Assembly: GCA_009746045.1 (NCBI GenBank)
Contig: RPFO01000154.1
Span: 3,179,763-3,243,762 of the forward strand
Length of the DNA stretch: 64,000 bases
DNA from: Mesostigma viride
Taxonomy: Eukaryota > Streptophyta > Mesostigmatophyceae > Mesostigmatales > Mesostigmataceae
Direction: 5' to 3'
Below the pieces are notes generated by a model, which was not told where the DNA came from, made no database searches, and saw nothing but the letters and a program-made list of their open reading frames with translations. Below, piece by piece: positions 1-23,554 of this stretch (positions are counted from its first letter, which is position 1; every line of letters starts with the position of its first letter). A program made the translations under genes and the position numbers.

Positions 1-560
1 CCCGCCACGCCGCCCGTCGACAGCCCCGCCCCGCCGCCCACGCGCGCCGGCAGCACCGCTGGCCCCCCGCACGCCGACTGCCCCGCCGCCGCCGCCCGTC
101 GACAGCCCCGCCCCGCCGCCCGCGCGCCGGCAGCACCGCTGGCCCCCCGCACGCCGACGGCCCTGCCCGCCGCCCGTCGACTGCCCCGCCCCGCCGCCCG
201 TCGACAGCCCCGCCCCGCCGCCCACGCGCGCCGGCAGCACCGCTGGCCCCCCGCACACGCGACGGCCCTGCCCCGCCGCCCGTCGACTGCCCCGCCCCGC
301 CGCCCGTCGACAGCCCCGCCCCGCCGCCCACGGCGCGCCGGCAGCGCCGCTGGCCCCCGCGCGCCGACTGCCCCGCCCCGCCGCCCGCGCGCGCGGCCGC
401 AGCACCGCTGGCCCGCCGCCCGTCGACGGCCCTGCCCCGCCGCCCGTCGACTGCCCCGCCCCGCGCGCACCGGCAGCGCCGCCCCCCGCTGCCCGCTGAC
501 TGCCCCGCCCCGCCGCGTGCCGGCTGCGCCGCCGCTGCCGCCCCGCCGCGCACCGATGGC
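1..560. repeat. GC-rich tandem array, about 80-bp units
   Basis: Units built from CCCCGCCGCCCGTCGAC and GCCGGCAGCACCGCTGG blocks repeat irregularly with small indels. The array is almost pure G+C and overlaps the 3' part of the transposase-like frame, which stays open because such sequence contains few stop triplets. It could be a real low-complexity tail or a satellite that has captured the gene end. Confidence 0.8.
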
Positions 561-2473
561 GCCGCCCCTCCGTGCGCCGGCTGCGCCTCGCTGCACGCAG
601 GCTGCACGACATCACCACGCACCCTGGTGACCTTGATAACCTGATCCTCCCTACCGGTCATCCAATCTACTGTGCTGCACCAACCGGCAAACGACTCGCG
701 CTGCAACGGAGTGAGAAAGTTCCTGACATCGTAAGCGACCCCCAATACCTTGACCTCCGTGCCAGCGGGGACGGTCGAGTTGCAGTTCGCAGCTGCACCA
801 CTAGGCTGACGGAATGCCTCTTCTATGGCCGCCACCCAGCTCTCCAAAGTTGGGTACTTGTGCACGAAGCTAGGCCCCCCCGCCACAGCGTGTCTCATGT
901 AGGCCACAAGCACGCCGAATTTCTGATCTGGGTCGGCGTGCGTGTGGCCCACGAGCATGCGGTGCATTTCGACGACGTCGAAGAAGCCAACGTGTACGAG
1001 CCACCATGCAAACAGTAAGACGGTGTGATTCCGGTTTTCACTCCCACCGTCCAGTTGCAGGCACAAACACCTGGGCATGTGCGGCAGCCCCGCCCTCCTC
1101 CATGGCTGGTCCCTCATCAACTGCGCCAGGATGTGCATCAGCATCGTGACGGTGACACTGCCGGAGAGGTTGTCGGTCATGAGGACCCATGCGAGAACGA
1201 TGAACCACATCGCCTTGTACCCATGGACGGCCGCACAGAAGAGCGAGAACGGCATCATGCCACCTGCATAGCTGCCCCATGAGTCGGGCCCCCCCACCAG
1301 CTTCGGCCAGTATGTCTTGGCGTGATCCAGCTTGTCGAGGTTGATCGACAAAATGGCCGTCAACATAGCGGCCACCATCGCGCAGGCAAGCTCGCGCCTC
1401 AACCAATAGTTCTGGCGGGTAAACCAGGCCAGAGCGACATGCTGCTTGATTTGGTTGTCGACGTACTGCCGTTGTGCCTCAGTTGAAGCACCGCGGCGCC
1501 GCATGCGCAGTTCCACGCAGTCCGCGCAGTGACCGGTGCTCTTGTTGTGCGGGCATACCACCACCTTCGGGCTCCTCTGCCCTGGGAAGTAGTCGCCTTT
1601 GCAGTAGGTGCGCCAGATGCGGTAGAATGCGTTGTAGCCTAGCACCTTGGCCCCTTCCCCCGCTTCTGCCACCACGTCTTCAACGTACATGGCGTGCATC
1701 TCCTTGATGGACATGACGTCCATGAAGACAACGCCAGCATGAGTCGGGTCATGGTCTGCGATCTGCTGCACCAACTCGTGCATCCACATTGCTGCGTGTT
1801 CGCCAACCTCCGAACGCCCCCGAGCATCACGCTCAGGTGGTGCGTGCTCCAGACCAACACCGAAAGTCGCTAGGTCGTTGGGATGCACGGTCAGGAAATA
1901 CTCTTTCGCCGACACGACCGACGCCACCAGATTGTTCCAAGTCGCCCGGGTAACGCCGGCCATCTTCCGGATGGCAGATGCACAACCGGTGACGGTGTAC
2001 ATGCACCCCGCAATCACCACGTCCACGTGTAAAGGGCCGGTAATGATGTACTTCTTGTAACGGCCACCGTCGGCAGGGGATTCTACCTCGATGTTGCCCA
2101 CGCCGGCCGACCGGATCACGTCGCAAAGGGAGGCCATGCGCTGCTGGTCCGTTTGGTTGTACAGGTACTCTCGAAAGGCAGTCCACGACCTGGTATCGGT
2201 AAGTAAGGTGCCCACCTTCTCGAGGCAATGCTCCCCACAAGTCGGACCGCACTTCCTGGCCTTGGCGATGTCCTTGTCAACGGACTTCAATTTGGAGGCG
2301 AGAAGCCGGGCGCCATCTTTCTTCCCACTGCGCTTCGCTCGAGAGGAAGACGTGCCGGGCCCCATTTCCGTGTGAAGCAGGTCGTCGTCAGAGCCGTCAG
2401 AATCTACGCCCCAACTAGCTTCAGAACTCGCATCCGAATCCACCAGGTCTGGCACATCCCATTCTTCATCCAT
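1..2473 (-). CDS. DUF7869-like transposase-type protein, C-terminus beyond the left edge
   Basis: A single minus-strand frame opens with ATG at 2473 and stays open to base 1, so at least 824 residues are present and the stop lies outside the window. The N-terminus is acidic, then comes a basic patch and a Cys cluster (CGPTCGEHC, near residue 76). Around residues 285-340 is an FYRIWRTYC segment followed by a C/H-C-C zinc-like cluster. Residues 376-390 read SINLDKLDH, residues 472-480 LQLDGGSEN and residues 509-514 GHTHAD. An aspartate-rich motif, then D-G-G-x-E-N, then GHTHxDxD is the pattern I know from the DUF7869 family of transposon-derived proteins, probably RNase H-fold transposases. That assignment is from memory. 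From about residue 640 the frame runs through a GC-rich tandem array of Gly, Ala and Arg, so the true C-terminus is unclear. Upstream lie tandem repeats and a divergent gene at 4158. Probably a mobile-element gene that is intact as far as visible. Confidence 0.8.
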   Translation of the reverse strand, partial: MDEEWDVPDLVDSDASSEASWGVDSDGSDDDLLHTEMGPGTSSSRAKRSGKKDGARLLASKLKSVDKDIAKARKCGPTCGEHCLEKVGTLLTDTRSWTAFREYLYNQTDQQRMASLCDVIRSAGVGNIEVESPADGGRYKKYIITGPLHVDVVIAGCMYTVTGCASAIRKMAGVTRATWNNLVASVVSAKEYFLTVHPNDLATFGVGLEHAPPERDARGRSEVGEHAAMWMHELVQQIADHDPTHAGVVFMDVMSIKEMHAMYVEDVVAEAGEGAKVLGYNAFYRIWRTYCKGDYFPGQRSPKVVVCPHNKSTGHCADCVELRMRRRGASTEAQRQYVDNQIKQHVALAWFTRQNYWLRRELACAMVAAMLTAILSINLDKLDHAKTYWPKLVGGPDSWGSYAGGMMPFSLFCAAVHGYKAMWFIVLAWVLMTDNLSGSVTVTMLMHILAQLMRDQPWRRAGLPHMPRCLCLQLDGGSENRNHTVLLFAWWLVHVGFFDVVEMHRMLVGHTHADPDQKFGVLVAYMRHAVAGGPSFVHKYPTLESWVAAIEEAFRQPSGAAANCNSTVPAGTEVKVLGVAYDVRNFLTPLQRESFAGWCSTVDWMTGREDQVIKVTRVRGDVVQPACSEAQPAHGGAAPSVRGGAAAAAQPARGGAGQSAGSGGRRCRCARGGAVDGRRGRAVDGRRASGAAAARAGGGAGQSARGGQRRCRRAVGGGAGLSTGGGAGQSTGGGAGPSRVRGASGAAGARGRRGGAVDGRRGGAVDGRRAGPSACGGPAVLPARGRRGGAVDGRRRRGSRRAGGQRCCRRAWAAGRGCRRAAWR

Positions 2474-2479
2474 GTTAAT

Positions 2480-2935
2480 AGGAAATCTACTGTATTACAC
2501 CCGGTGGTGCTTGGACAGAAGCAAGAAACCCCGCCCACCGCTCAAATGTGGCGCCCAACAAAGCCCCAAACTGTTTTCTTCAATAAGTCTACTGTTCTAC
2601 ATCCGGTGGTGGATGGACACAAGCAATAAAGGCCCCGCCCACACCTCAGATTTCTTTAGAAAATCTACTGATCTACATTCGATGGCGCCTTCACAGAAGC
2701 AGGAAACTCCGCCCACCGGTCAAATGTGACGCCCAACAAAGCCCCAACTGATTTCTTCAAGAAGTATACTGTTTTACAGCCGGTAGTGCTTGGGCAGAAG
2801 CACTATAAAAGAGACAACCAGCGCAGGCCAGAAATCGCAGGCCAGAAATCGCAACTATGTAAAGCCCGCCCACACATCGGATTTCTTTACGAAAAACCTG
2901 TTTTACATTCGATGGGGTCTTGACAGATTCAAACA
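2480..2935. repeat. Imperfect tandem repeat, about 105-bp units
   Basis: About four and a half diverged units, each with a core like TCTACTG followed by a GGTGGTG or GATGG block, CAGAAGCA and a CCCGCCCAC block. The array starts just upstream of the ATG at 2473, so it may be the 5' or subterminal region of the element that encodes the transposase-like protein. A short match to the dispersed family with core CAGCGCAGGCCAGAAAT lies at 2810-2850. Confidence 0.65.
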
Positions 2936-2977
2936 AATTATCGTTTCTACCTGCGTGCGACTGCTGCGGCTGAGTGC

Positions 2978-4010
2978 TGCAACTTGTCTTCACGTCTTCA
3001 CGTCTTCACGTCTTCACGTCTTCACCGCGTCTTCACCTGTCTTCACCACGTCTTCACGGCTTCACGGCTTCACGTCTTCACGGCTTCACCTGAACACCTG
3101 AACTTCACCTGAACTTGCCGTATCGTGTCTTCACGTCTTCACGTCTTCACGTCTTCACGTCTTCACGTCTTCACCGCGTCTTCACCTGTCTTCACCACGT
3201 CTTCACGGCTTCACGGCTTCACGTCTTCACGGCTTCACCTGAACACCTGAACTTCACCTGAACTTGCCGTATCGTGTCTTCACGTCTTCACGTCTTCACG
3301 TCTTCACGTCTTCACGTCTTCACCGCGTCTTCACCTGTCTTCACCACGTCTTCACGGCTTCACGGCTTCACGTCTTCACGGCTTCACCTGAACACCTGAA
3401 CTTCACCTGAACTTGCCGTATCGTGTCTTCACGTCTTCACGTCTTCACGTCTTCACGTCTTCACGTCTTCACCGCGTCTTCACCTGTCTTCACCACGTCT
3501 TCACGGCTTCACGGCTTCACGTCTTCACGGCTTCACCTGAACACCTGAACTTCACCTGAACTTGCCGTATCGTGTCTTCACGTCTTCACGTCTTCACGTC
3601 TTCACGTCTTCACGTCTTCACCGCGTCTTCACCTGTCTTCACCACGTCTTCACGGCTTCACGGCTTCACGTCTTCACGGCTTCACCTGAACACCTGAACT
3701 TCACCTGAACTTGCCGTATCGTGTCTTCACGTCTTCACGTCTTCACGTCTTCACGTCTTCACGTCTTCACCGCGTCTTCACCTGTCTTCACCACGGCTTC
3801 ACGGCTTCACGTCTTCACGTCTTCACGGCTTCACCTGAACACCTGAACTTCACCTGAACTTGCCGTATCGTGTCTTCACGTCTTCACGTCTTCACGTCTT
3901 CACGTCTTCACGTCTTCACCACGTCTTCACCTGTCTTCACCACGTCTTCACGGCTTCACGGCTTCACGTCTTCACGGCTTCACCTGAACACCTGAACTTT
4001 GCGTATCGTA
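2978..4010. repeat. 149-bp satellite, about seven copies, made of CGTCTTCAC sub-repeats
   Basis: The higher-order unit is about 149 bp and near identical from copy to copy, with TTGCCGTATCGTG recurring near 3115, 3265, 3414 and 3563. Inside each unit the 9-mer CGTCTTCAC and the variants CGGCTTCAC and CACCTGAA are themselves tandem. It separates two divergent genes and has no coding signal of its own. Confidence 0.9.
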
Positions 4011-4157
4011 TCTTTGATACATTGCATCATTTGCATGCCTTGGAGCTGCACGTCTTCAAGCAGTGTCACCCAGTTCCCGCTTGATTCAAATGCACTTCGC
4101 GCTTGAATTCGTGACTTCGCTCAAGGTGGAAGGTGATGGGCACTAGCCACGGGAACT

Positions 4158-6973
<2,816 letters not shown>

Positions 6974-7846
6974 ATCAGTTCTTTGACACTGAGTTGGCAC
7001 TAGACGCAACACCTTTGATGCACATGAGTGCAGGGCGCATGTGTGGAAACCATGCAACCATGGCGATCCCTCAAAAAGTTTGGTTATGTAATAAGTGAGA
7101 CAATTATTCCGGACGTATGATGGCCCAACGTCCTGTAAGGTTGAGTTGTCTTATTCAATTGGCATATGTTGTCTTATTGATGTTGTCTCATTGCCTTAAT
7201 GGGTCAATTGTCTTAGTTTATATCATGTATATCTTGGGAAACTCATTGCTTCAATAAAATGCATGTTAGGCGCAATCAACCCCCTCAAACACATCTGAAA
7301 ACTGCACAGTGCATCAAATGTATCCTAAACAAAAAAATGTATCCTAATCCGGTAAAACCACCCTGATGCCACCTGAGTAGACGCTAAAAGAGAACTGAGC
7401 TAGTGCTGAGCCAAAATGACATGTGTTTTGCCACCCTAGACACCCAAAAACATGCCCACTTTGATCACGGAATGTGAGGAGGATGCCCACCGGTGCGTCA
7501 TACGCCATACCCCGCCATCGGCACAGCCATGAGCCAAACTTGCGAGTCTACCTTTAACAACAAGGCTGGTAGGACGACACGCCTGGGCAGCATATGCAAT
7601 GCCTATCTCAGGCTGATAATGTGTGCTTTTGTGCCAACAACCAAGTTGTTCCACCCAACAACACATTAAAAACCCTCTTCCAAAATGCCCAACAAGCCGG
7701 ACACATGGAGGACCACACACGCAGTATATAAAGAGAAAATAAGCTGAGTTATTATCCAGCAACCCGTGGCTAGCTGCTGTGGCTAGCATTACAAAGGCTA
7801 TCATTTACTCAGTGGGAAAGGTGAAGAGAACATTGGAACAACCTAC
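6974..7846. other. Intergenic, no feature recognised
   Basis: The 3' flank of the Gln-rich gene is fairly AT-rich. Short open frames on both strands show no motif, splice support or repeat structure. Confidence 0.6.
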
Positions 7847-8007
7847 CTGACGCATGTGCCACCAACGCATTGTGTCCAGCAAAATGCACACTGCCTCCTT
7901 TCTAGCAAGCACGAGCCACTTCTTTAGGAGACAGGTGCCAGCTCGCCAGTGTCTGGGGACAATGATGTCGCTGCTTAGGAAGATCGCGTGAATTTCCTCG
8001 AACACAA
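7847..8007 (-). CDS. Possible orphan exon, function unknown
   Basis: On the minus strand a 161-bp segment is bounded by a good acceptor (ACAG at 8008-8011) and a good donor (GTAGGT below 7847). It encodes 53 residues with balanced composition, beginning VFEEIHAIFLSS and ending RWWHMRQ. I do not recognise the family and could not find flanking exons. It could be a fragment of a gene or of an old transposon. Confidence 0.3.
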
Positions 8008-8029
8008 CTGTCTATACCGGAAAAGATAT

Positions 8030-8830
8030 TTCAGAGAAGCATGGAAACAAAAGCATGACACCTTCCCGACAGGTTGTGGGCCACGCGCTGCAGCAAGCCA
8101 GCCACGTCATGTGCAGACGAACTGACTGGCTAAAAAACATTCAGGATTCTAACGATGCAGCGCCAGGACCCGCAACTTCATGGCAGCATCTGGCCGGAAA
8201 GAAGGCAAAAAGCTTACGTCTAACAAGCCAAGAAAGCAGGAAAACGCTAACTATAGACGTTTTATACAAGCACGTGCCATAACGGGCGTTTATTCGTGCC
8301 CAGGCGCACAAGAAAGGCCAGCCTTTCATGGAGAGGTCGGGCGCGCATCGCGCAGGCCTAATGTTATCTTACCGCAAAATGACGGGAAAGGTAAATAGAA
8401 GCAGCGGGAAATTTACGGATTTAGAAACATCATTAAACTAGCTTCTCTTACGACCATATCAAAGCTGGTAACAATCGACAATCACACGCGCAGGCATCCG
8501 TTATACTCAATTCATCCCGACAGAAATTCAGGTCGGACCCCCCCTGCCGACGGTAAAGAAAAAAAGCCCGCGACATTACAGATCGCAACCAATGATCCCA
8601 CCACTGTGAAGTGGAATCAGTAACTAATCTTCTCCAACAATCGAGCATGTTTTCTGCCTTCCGCGTGCCAATTTGTCACGTTTCGTGTAAAAGCAGTCGC
8701 CATGGCCACTTCCGCAAGGGGTGCGCGCACCGTGCACCCACTTTTCACGGTACGGAGGGGTACCGCGGAATTTTTTTGGCGCGGAAAATATTCGCCGCGC
8801 CGAGTCCCCTTAATTTATAATTTAATTTTA
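8030..8830 (+). repeat. Diverged direct repeat, copy 1, ending in a hairpin
   Basis: Matches 9560-10345 in the same orientation at scattered blocks, most clearly over the last 150 bp. There CGTCGCCATGGCCA, GGGGTGCGCGCACCGTGCAC, TTTCACGGTACGG and GGGTACCGCG recur in order. The unit ends in a perfect 7-bp dyad (GGCGCGG ... CCGCGCC) around an AT core next to TTTTTTTGGCGCGG. No coding content. Confidence 0.6.
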
Positions 8831-9559
8831 ATGGAGACGTGAGCAAACAAGCAGTGCTATAAGCGAGGCGCATAGTACTAGCTAGGCTGGCTGATGTCGG
8901 TTGGCTACTACTGAGCTACTGGTTAGGATATGGGCGATTGCATGGATACGTTCTACCCTGCATTGGCATTGCACTATGCGATGGCGATGTCCAGGTTGCA
9001 TGCGCATCACCCGAGCATGGGTGTAACTACACGGCTAGTCTATAGCCCGTAGGGGGTTTTCACAGCTGGTTGTTGACGATCAGGTCATCGCCCCGCCGTG
9101 CAGAACACATTGGGCTTCTTGGCCGGTCAATTGCTTGTGGCGGAGGTACTCCGGCCACAAGGTCGCGTCGCTGCTGCTGCTGAGCCTGGCCGGTCAGGTC
9201 GTCGTCCAGCGTCCGGCCAGGAGAGGTCTTGCAGCTCAATTCTTGCGGCACGAGAGGAACAGGCTGCCGCTTATCCTCAATGGAACGGAAGGTAAGCAGG
9301 CCTGGTGGGGGTACGGGGTGCCGGCCGCCTTGTCCCGTGAGTGGGGAAGGCGGTGCCCATGGATGCAGTTCTATATAATTTACCTACGAGTTCCAGTTGG
9401 GTAAGGAGCTTGATCCTGAGCTCGGCCTCAACTAGAGACTTGACCGTCTTCACTGGCTGCTGCTCGAACGACGCAGCACCACTATGAAGCCGCGAACCAC
9501 AATGAAGCCGCTGCTAAGAAAGGCTGCGTCAAAATTCAAATAAAACTGAGCGCTGTTAG
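8831..9559. other. Spacer between the direct-repeat copies, no feature recognised
   Basis: About 730 bp with no open frame that has a recognisable motif. If the two repeats were long terminal repeats, an internal retrotransposon region should be here; none is seen. Confidence 0.5.
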
Positions 9560-10345
9560 CAAACTCCTTCCAAGAAACCACGCAACAAATCCCTGGCAAC
9601 TTGACGACATGCCACGGCTCACGCTTTGACACGTCCCAGCCATGCAACGTGGATAAAAACACTAAAAAAGAGGCTATGAGTCTGGAGCGATGCGCAGCAC
9701 GGAATGGCATGCTACCTGGCGCTAATTAATTGCACGGAAAGAAGCCGAAAACTTGCGTTTATAACCCATAAAGGAAGCGAAACATTAAAATGACGGGACA
9801 CTGAGCACACGATCGTACCATTAACGGTATTGTCCTAATTCACCCAGCGGCGCAAGAAATTGAACAATAACCTTCCCTGGAACGCGCTTTCCGCCAGCCT
9901 GGAGAGTTTCTTACCGATAATGACGGAAATCTGGCCGAAACCCATGCAGCAAATTATTTAAAAATTTACTAATAACAATGTTAACTCATCCTTGAAGCCC
10001 ACAAAACCTGACAATCACCGCCGCCAGCGTGCATTCTAATTTATTCCTCTCGACCAAAATTTCAGATTGGACCCCCGTGGCGATGGTCATCAATAACATC
10101 ATCGACACTGCAAAACGCACATTTACTCCTCTATGAAGTAACATCATAAACTCATTGTCTTTTAGATTCGCACAGTTTCTCTGCATTCCGTGAGCTATCT
10201 TTTTCTAGTCTGCCTGAAAGCACGTCGCCATGGCCAGCTCCGGTAGGGGTGCGCGCACCGTGCACCACTTTTTCACGGTACGGACGGGTACCGCGATTTT
10301 TTTCGGCGCCAAAAAATTCGCGCCGCGTGCTTGGCGCAGTCGATG
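9560..10345 (+). repeat. Diverged direct repeat, copy 2, ending in a hairpin
   Basis: Second copy of the 8030-8830 family. The terminal dyad is conserved in form but changed in sequence (CGGCGC ... GCGCCG around AAAAAATTC), preceded by TTTTTTTCGGCGCC. Compensating change in the stem suggests the structure, not only the sequence, was kept for a time. Confidence 0.6.
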
Positions 10346-10964
10346 TCCATGTAAGATCTATGTCGAATATCTTAGAAAATTCAACAATCCATATTACGAC
10401 ACATGCCCTGTTTGCCATGAATGACACAGCAGGCGCCCCAGGTGATGGCAGGCAGATCCCGTGACCTTGAACAATCATGATTCTAGCGCCGTCGAACTTA
10501 AATGCCAATATTACATCACGCCAGTATCACACCACGCACGCAGGCGTAGACCCCAGGGGCCACCAGCGCGGAGCCTTGGCCTTCCAAAATCCTATCCCAT
10601 GATGGTTCCCGGCCGATGCGTAGCTGTCGCATTGACCATGATGCTTTCAGTGGCCGACGCGGTGAATCCCATCCTCAGACGGCGATGGTGGTGATCGATT
10701 GTGGCGGCCCCGCAACATCCCATAACAGGTTTGGCTCATCAACCATGATTGAGATTTTACTTCTTCCAAACTACGTGTGGTGACGATGACCGCGTGGTTC
10801 CCAAAACTGTGGCGGTCGGACGATGGCAGCATGAATACTACATGACAATATGTTTACTCACTACAACATTTTTTATGCTTATTATTTTTATGCTTTGATT
10901 ATTATTATTATTATTATTGCTTTTATTATAATTATCACCTTGGGTCACCAACCAGTGGCGGCCC
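10346..10964. other. Intergenic with an ATT microsatellite
   Basis: A short interrupted ATT tract lies near 10885-10920. On the minus strand AATAAA occurs at 10922-10927, about 40 bp downstream of the dsRNA-binding gene's stop codon, and could serve as a polyadenylation signal. Nothing else is recognised. Confidence 0.5.
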
Positions 10965-11915
10965 TCATTCGTTGAGAAGTATCTTGAAACTCTGCTTCGC
11001 TGCCTCCTCCTTGCAGATGACGAGGCTGATGCCCCGCACCACCACTTCGCCCAGTAGCCTGCTTTCCCCCCCCGCGCCCTTGAGAGCAACCGCTACCTGG
11101 AATCCCACCCCATCCCTCTCCTCATGAAACTCGACCTTCTCGCCCCGCGCCCTGGCAAAAGCCTCCAATGCGGCGGTCCACGGTTGCGGCTCGGTGGCGT
11201 GTGCCAGCCCATCACGCTTTGCAAGCACATCATGGTGATGGTGGCGGTGGTTCCGATCGGCGTTGTTGTGGCCTCCTTGGAGGGAAGCGCCGGTCATCAC
11301 ACCCGTCGTGGTGGTGCTCATCGACATCGCGTCCACGGCGAGTGTTTTCTCAAAGTCCCCTGCGAGTGTTTCGGTCGCGCCGGCAAACACCGACGGTTGC
11401 TGCTGGTCCTGAACGGCACTGCTGAGCGCCTTGAGCGTGATCAGGGCGTTTCCCGCGGCCTCAAATTGTGCGTCCTTTTTCGTGCGCCCCGTGCCGTACG
11501 CCACGGAACGCTTGTTCAAGCAGAGCCGGGTAAAGAACACTTTGTCTTTCGAGGGAGGCTTGTCGATGTATTCAAAAACCAAGGACCACATGGATATGTC
11601 CATGTTGGCATCGTCGTCGTCAGGATCAGGGGCAGAAACGGCGCCGCCCTGGCCGTCCGCGCCGCCAGGCTCTCGGTACCCGTAGGCGGCCCATTTCCGG
11701 AGGCTGCAGAGGGCGATGCTGCAGCACTCCTGCTTGGCGGCCTTGAGGGAGCTCCTCTCGGCGTTGGTGATGACCACGTCGTCTACTTTTAGCTCGCAGA
11801 GAAACCTGCGCGCGTGGTCTGGACCGGTGCTGGTCAGCTGGTGGAACTCGATCGCGGAGCCAGCCTGGGCGACGATTTGCTCCAATGCAGCCGTGGCGGT
11901 CAGCGTTGCAGCCAT
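10965..11915 (-). CDS. Protein with three double-stranded-RNA-binding domains
   Basis: A single uninterrupted frame of 316 residues. I start at the ATG at 11915, because an earlier in-frame position would need a TTG start. Domain 1 covers about residues 9-74 and ends with the helix LKAAKQECCSIAL. Domain 2 covers about 107-165 and carries GTGRTKKDAQFEAAGNAL, the typical basic KKxAxxxAA helix. Domain 3 covers about 245-313 and ends EEAAKQSFKIL. A His-rich linker (RNHRHHHH) separates domains 2 and 3. No catalytic domain is visible. In plants and algae such proteins commonly act as partners of Dicer or as regulators of dsRNA processing; that role is inferred from architecture. The gene is intronless, unlike its neighbours, and its GC content is higher than the flanks. 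Confidence 0.87.
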   Translation of the reverse strand: MAATLTATAALEQIVAQAGSAIEFHQLTSTGPDHARRFLCELKVDDVVITNAERSSLKAAKQECCSIALCSLRKWAAYGYREPGGADGQGGAVSAPDPDDDDANMDISMWSLVFEYIDKPPSKDKVFFTRLCLNKRSVAYGTGRTKKDAQFEAAGNALITLKALSSAVQDQQQPSVFAGATETLAGDFEKTLAVDAMSMSTTTTGVMTGASLQGGHNNADRNHRHHHHDVLAKRDGLAHATEPQPWTAALEAFARARGEKVEFHEERDGVGFQVAVALKGAGGESRLLGEVVVRGISLVICKEEAAKQSFKILLNE

Positions 11916-13938
11916 TCCACTGTCGATTGCGCGAGTGTAAGTCCTCGGCAATGATGATAAGCCTCCGAAGTTGCTTCACTGAGAAGTTTTATTGACGTTG
12001 TTATTTAAAATACGTCTGCCGCTGCGTTCCCAATTACTACTCACAACTGCGGCATTGCATCGAATTGCTGATATTCACGCCGCCATGCTAGGGGTACCAT
12101 TAAGCATTCCAAGACCCGCAAATCTACGTACAACCACGGCATTGCCGCCGTATCCTGGCCCTCTGCAAGCCGATGCAGTTGTTCATGGCGTACGCCACAA
12201 AAATGGCCGCCTTTAATTAGGAGGAAAAGCTGCAGGAAGAGGACAATTGGCTGGCAGTGGCGTCCCAATTAGCTCAGGCGTTCGACAAGCCTAAAATATC
12301 GTTGCCTTTTGACTATCGTCATGGCAAGCGGCTAAAGATCATGCAGCCATTACAGCAATTCTGCGTTCAGTGCAAGGACTTTTGGGCGCTACTTTATCGG
12401 AAAATAGGCGAGCGCCATGGTAGCTAAGCACAACTATCTCTCTTCGCTCGGTATTCGTTGTCAGCAGTAAGCAGTCCCTCGCAAGCTCTCGCAAGTTTGG
12501 GTGGCAAGTGGCACGACGTGGCACACTGGCATGGGGCAGATCACCTTTCACCGCTACAATTTACTGAATTTAGCCTGAATACACCCCCCGCATTGGTAGT
12601 TTTAATTCAGTTCGGCCAAAAGGCCCTTCGGAATTAGACATTAGCGTTTTATTGGTTGAAAGTGTTACTGTGTCCGCCCAATTAATTAATTATTAGTTTG
12701 TTTGTTTGGTTACCGAACAACCGTTAAACCGGCTGCGAAATTTAATAATTCTTGGTTTGTTTTGTATAACCCAGCCGGATGCACTGCTCTTACGGCTAGT
12801 AAAAGCACATTTTTCAGCCAGAGATTTAATATTTCTTTGTTTTTTACCGCAAAAGAAGCGCTCTTGGCAGTCAAATTATTTATTTACACTTTCTTTATTT
12901 GTTTGGTAGCTTCAAAAACTACAGGTCAGTACACTCGGGAATTAGTTAATTAAAATTCTTTTGTTTTATTTATCGTTTGCAGCTGGCCGGCGCCCAGCCT
13001 CATAATTATTTAGTAAAACTACCAATGCGGAGGGTGTAGTTTGTCAACTTTGGCAAGCTTTTCAGGGGTCGTTTTACAAGTCGTAACTTGGCCTCGGACC
13101 TCGGACCCTCGGTCGTACAACAACAAAGTGAAAAGAGTCGGGCTATTCGTGGCACACCTTCGTTATCATTTAAAAATGGAAATAAACAACACCCATTTTC
13201 TTGCCCATTTCCCCTGTATAGGTATTCCCCGGAAAAAGTGAAAGAGTCGTAAATAATATGCTCGCTTGCCAGAAATGAAAACCCTCCCAAACCTGTCCCC
13301 AATCCCCAAAGCTAAAAGACTTGAAAGAGCTGGAATAGGGGATTGAGTACGTTGAGTTGATCAGAGTTGGGTTTATTCGTTTATTCCCGCGCCGGTGGTA
13401 CGACAGGCGACAGGGCGACCCGGGCAGTCACCCGGCCCACCCCCATATTCCATAAGGCAGGAGTCAGGACCAGCCGTTGGATCCACTATTATCAAAATAG
13501 GGAAAAATAGGGGACCGGCTAGGACCGGAAGAGCTGAGAACTTCAGCTCAACTTCTGAGTTCTGCGAGCCAAACTTGTTTTACTTATGCTGCACCCTGCC
13601 CCCGCGCAATTTCGTTTGCATACTGTACGCGCGAGCGATCAGCGCACCAATTAAGCTCCCAACATAATGCGAATTATTGATGTATGTACGCCATTACGCC
13701 AATCTCACCCAATTAGCCACGAAACGTCGCTGTTGCTGAGTGTTGCATGCTCTTGAGGTACCGCAAAGCCGAAATGGTATATGAACAGTAGCACATGGCA
13801 CTACGGAGATGTTCTCCCTTGACAATTTATCGTATTTTCGGATGGCCATGGGGGCTGCACCGCGTGCATGCTAGCATGCTCGAGAAGGTTTGCCATGCAA
13901 TTCAAGGCAGTTAGCATGAATTTTGGAGACCCATTGCC
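11916..13938. other. Intergenic, AT-rich, no gene recognised
   Basis: Upstream flank of the dsRNA-binding gene and of the sialyltransferase-like gene. From 12590 to 13000 it is AT-rich with runs such as TTAATTAATTAATTA and TTTGTTTGTTTGG. Short open frames have no recognisable domain. Confidence 0.5.

Positions 13939-23554
<9,616 letters not shown>

Noticed and set aside
572-1018. Plus-strand frame of 148 codons
   Set aside because: Antisense shadow of the transposase-like gene; the minus frame carries family motifs and is far longer.
8030-10345. LTR retrotransposon hypothesis for the direct-repeat pair
   Set aside because: No gag or pol sequence between the repeats, no TG...CA ends seen, and the two copies are strongly diverged.
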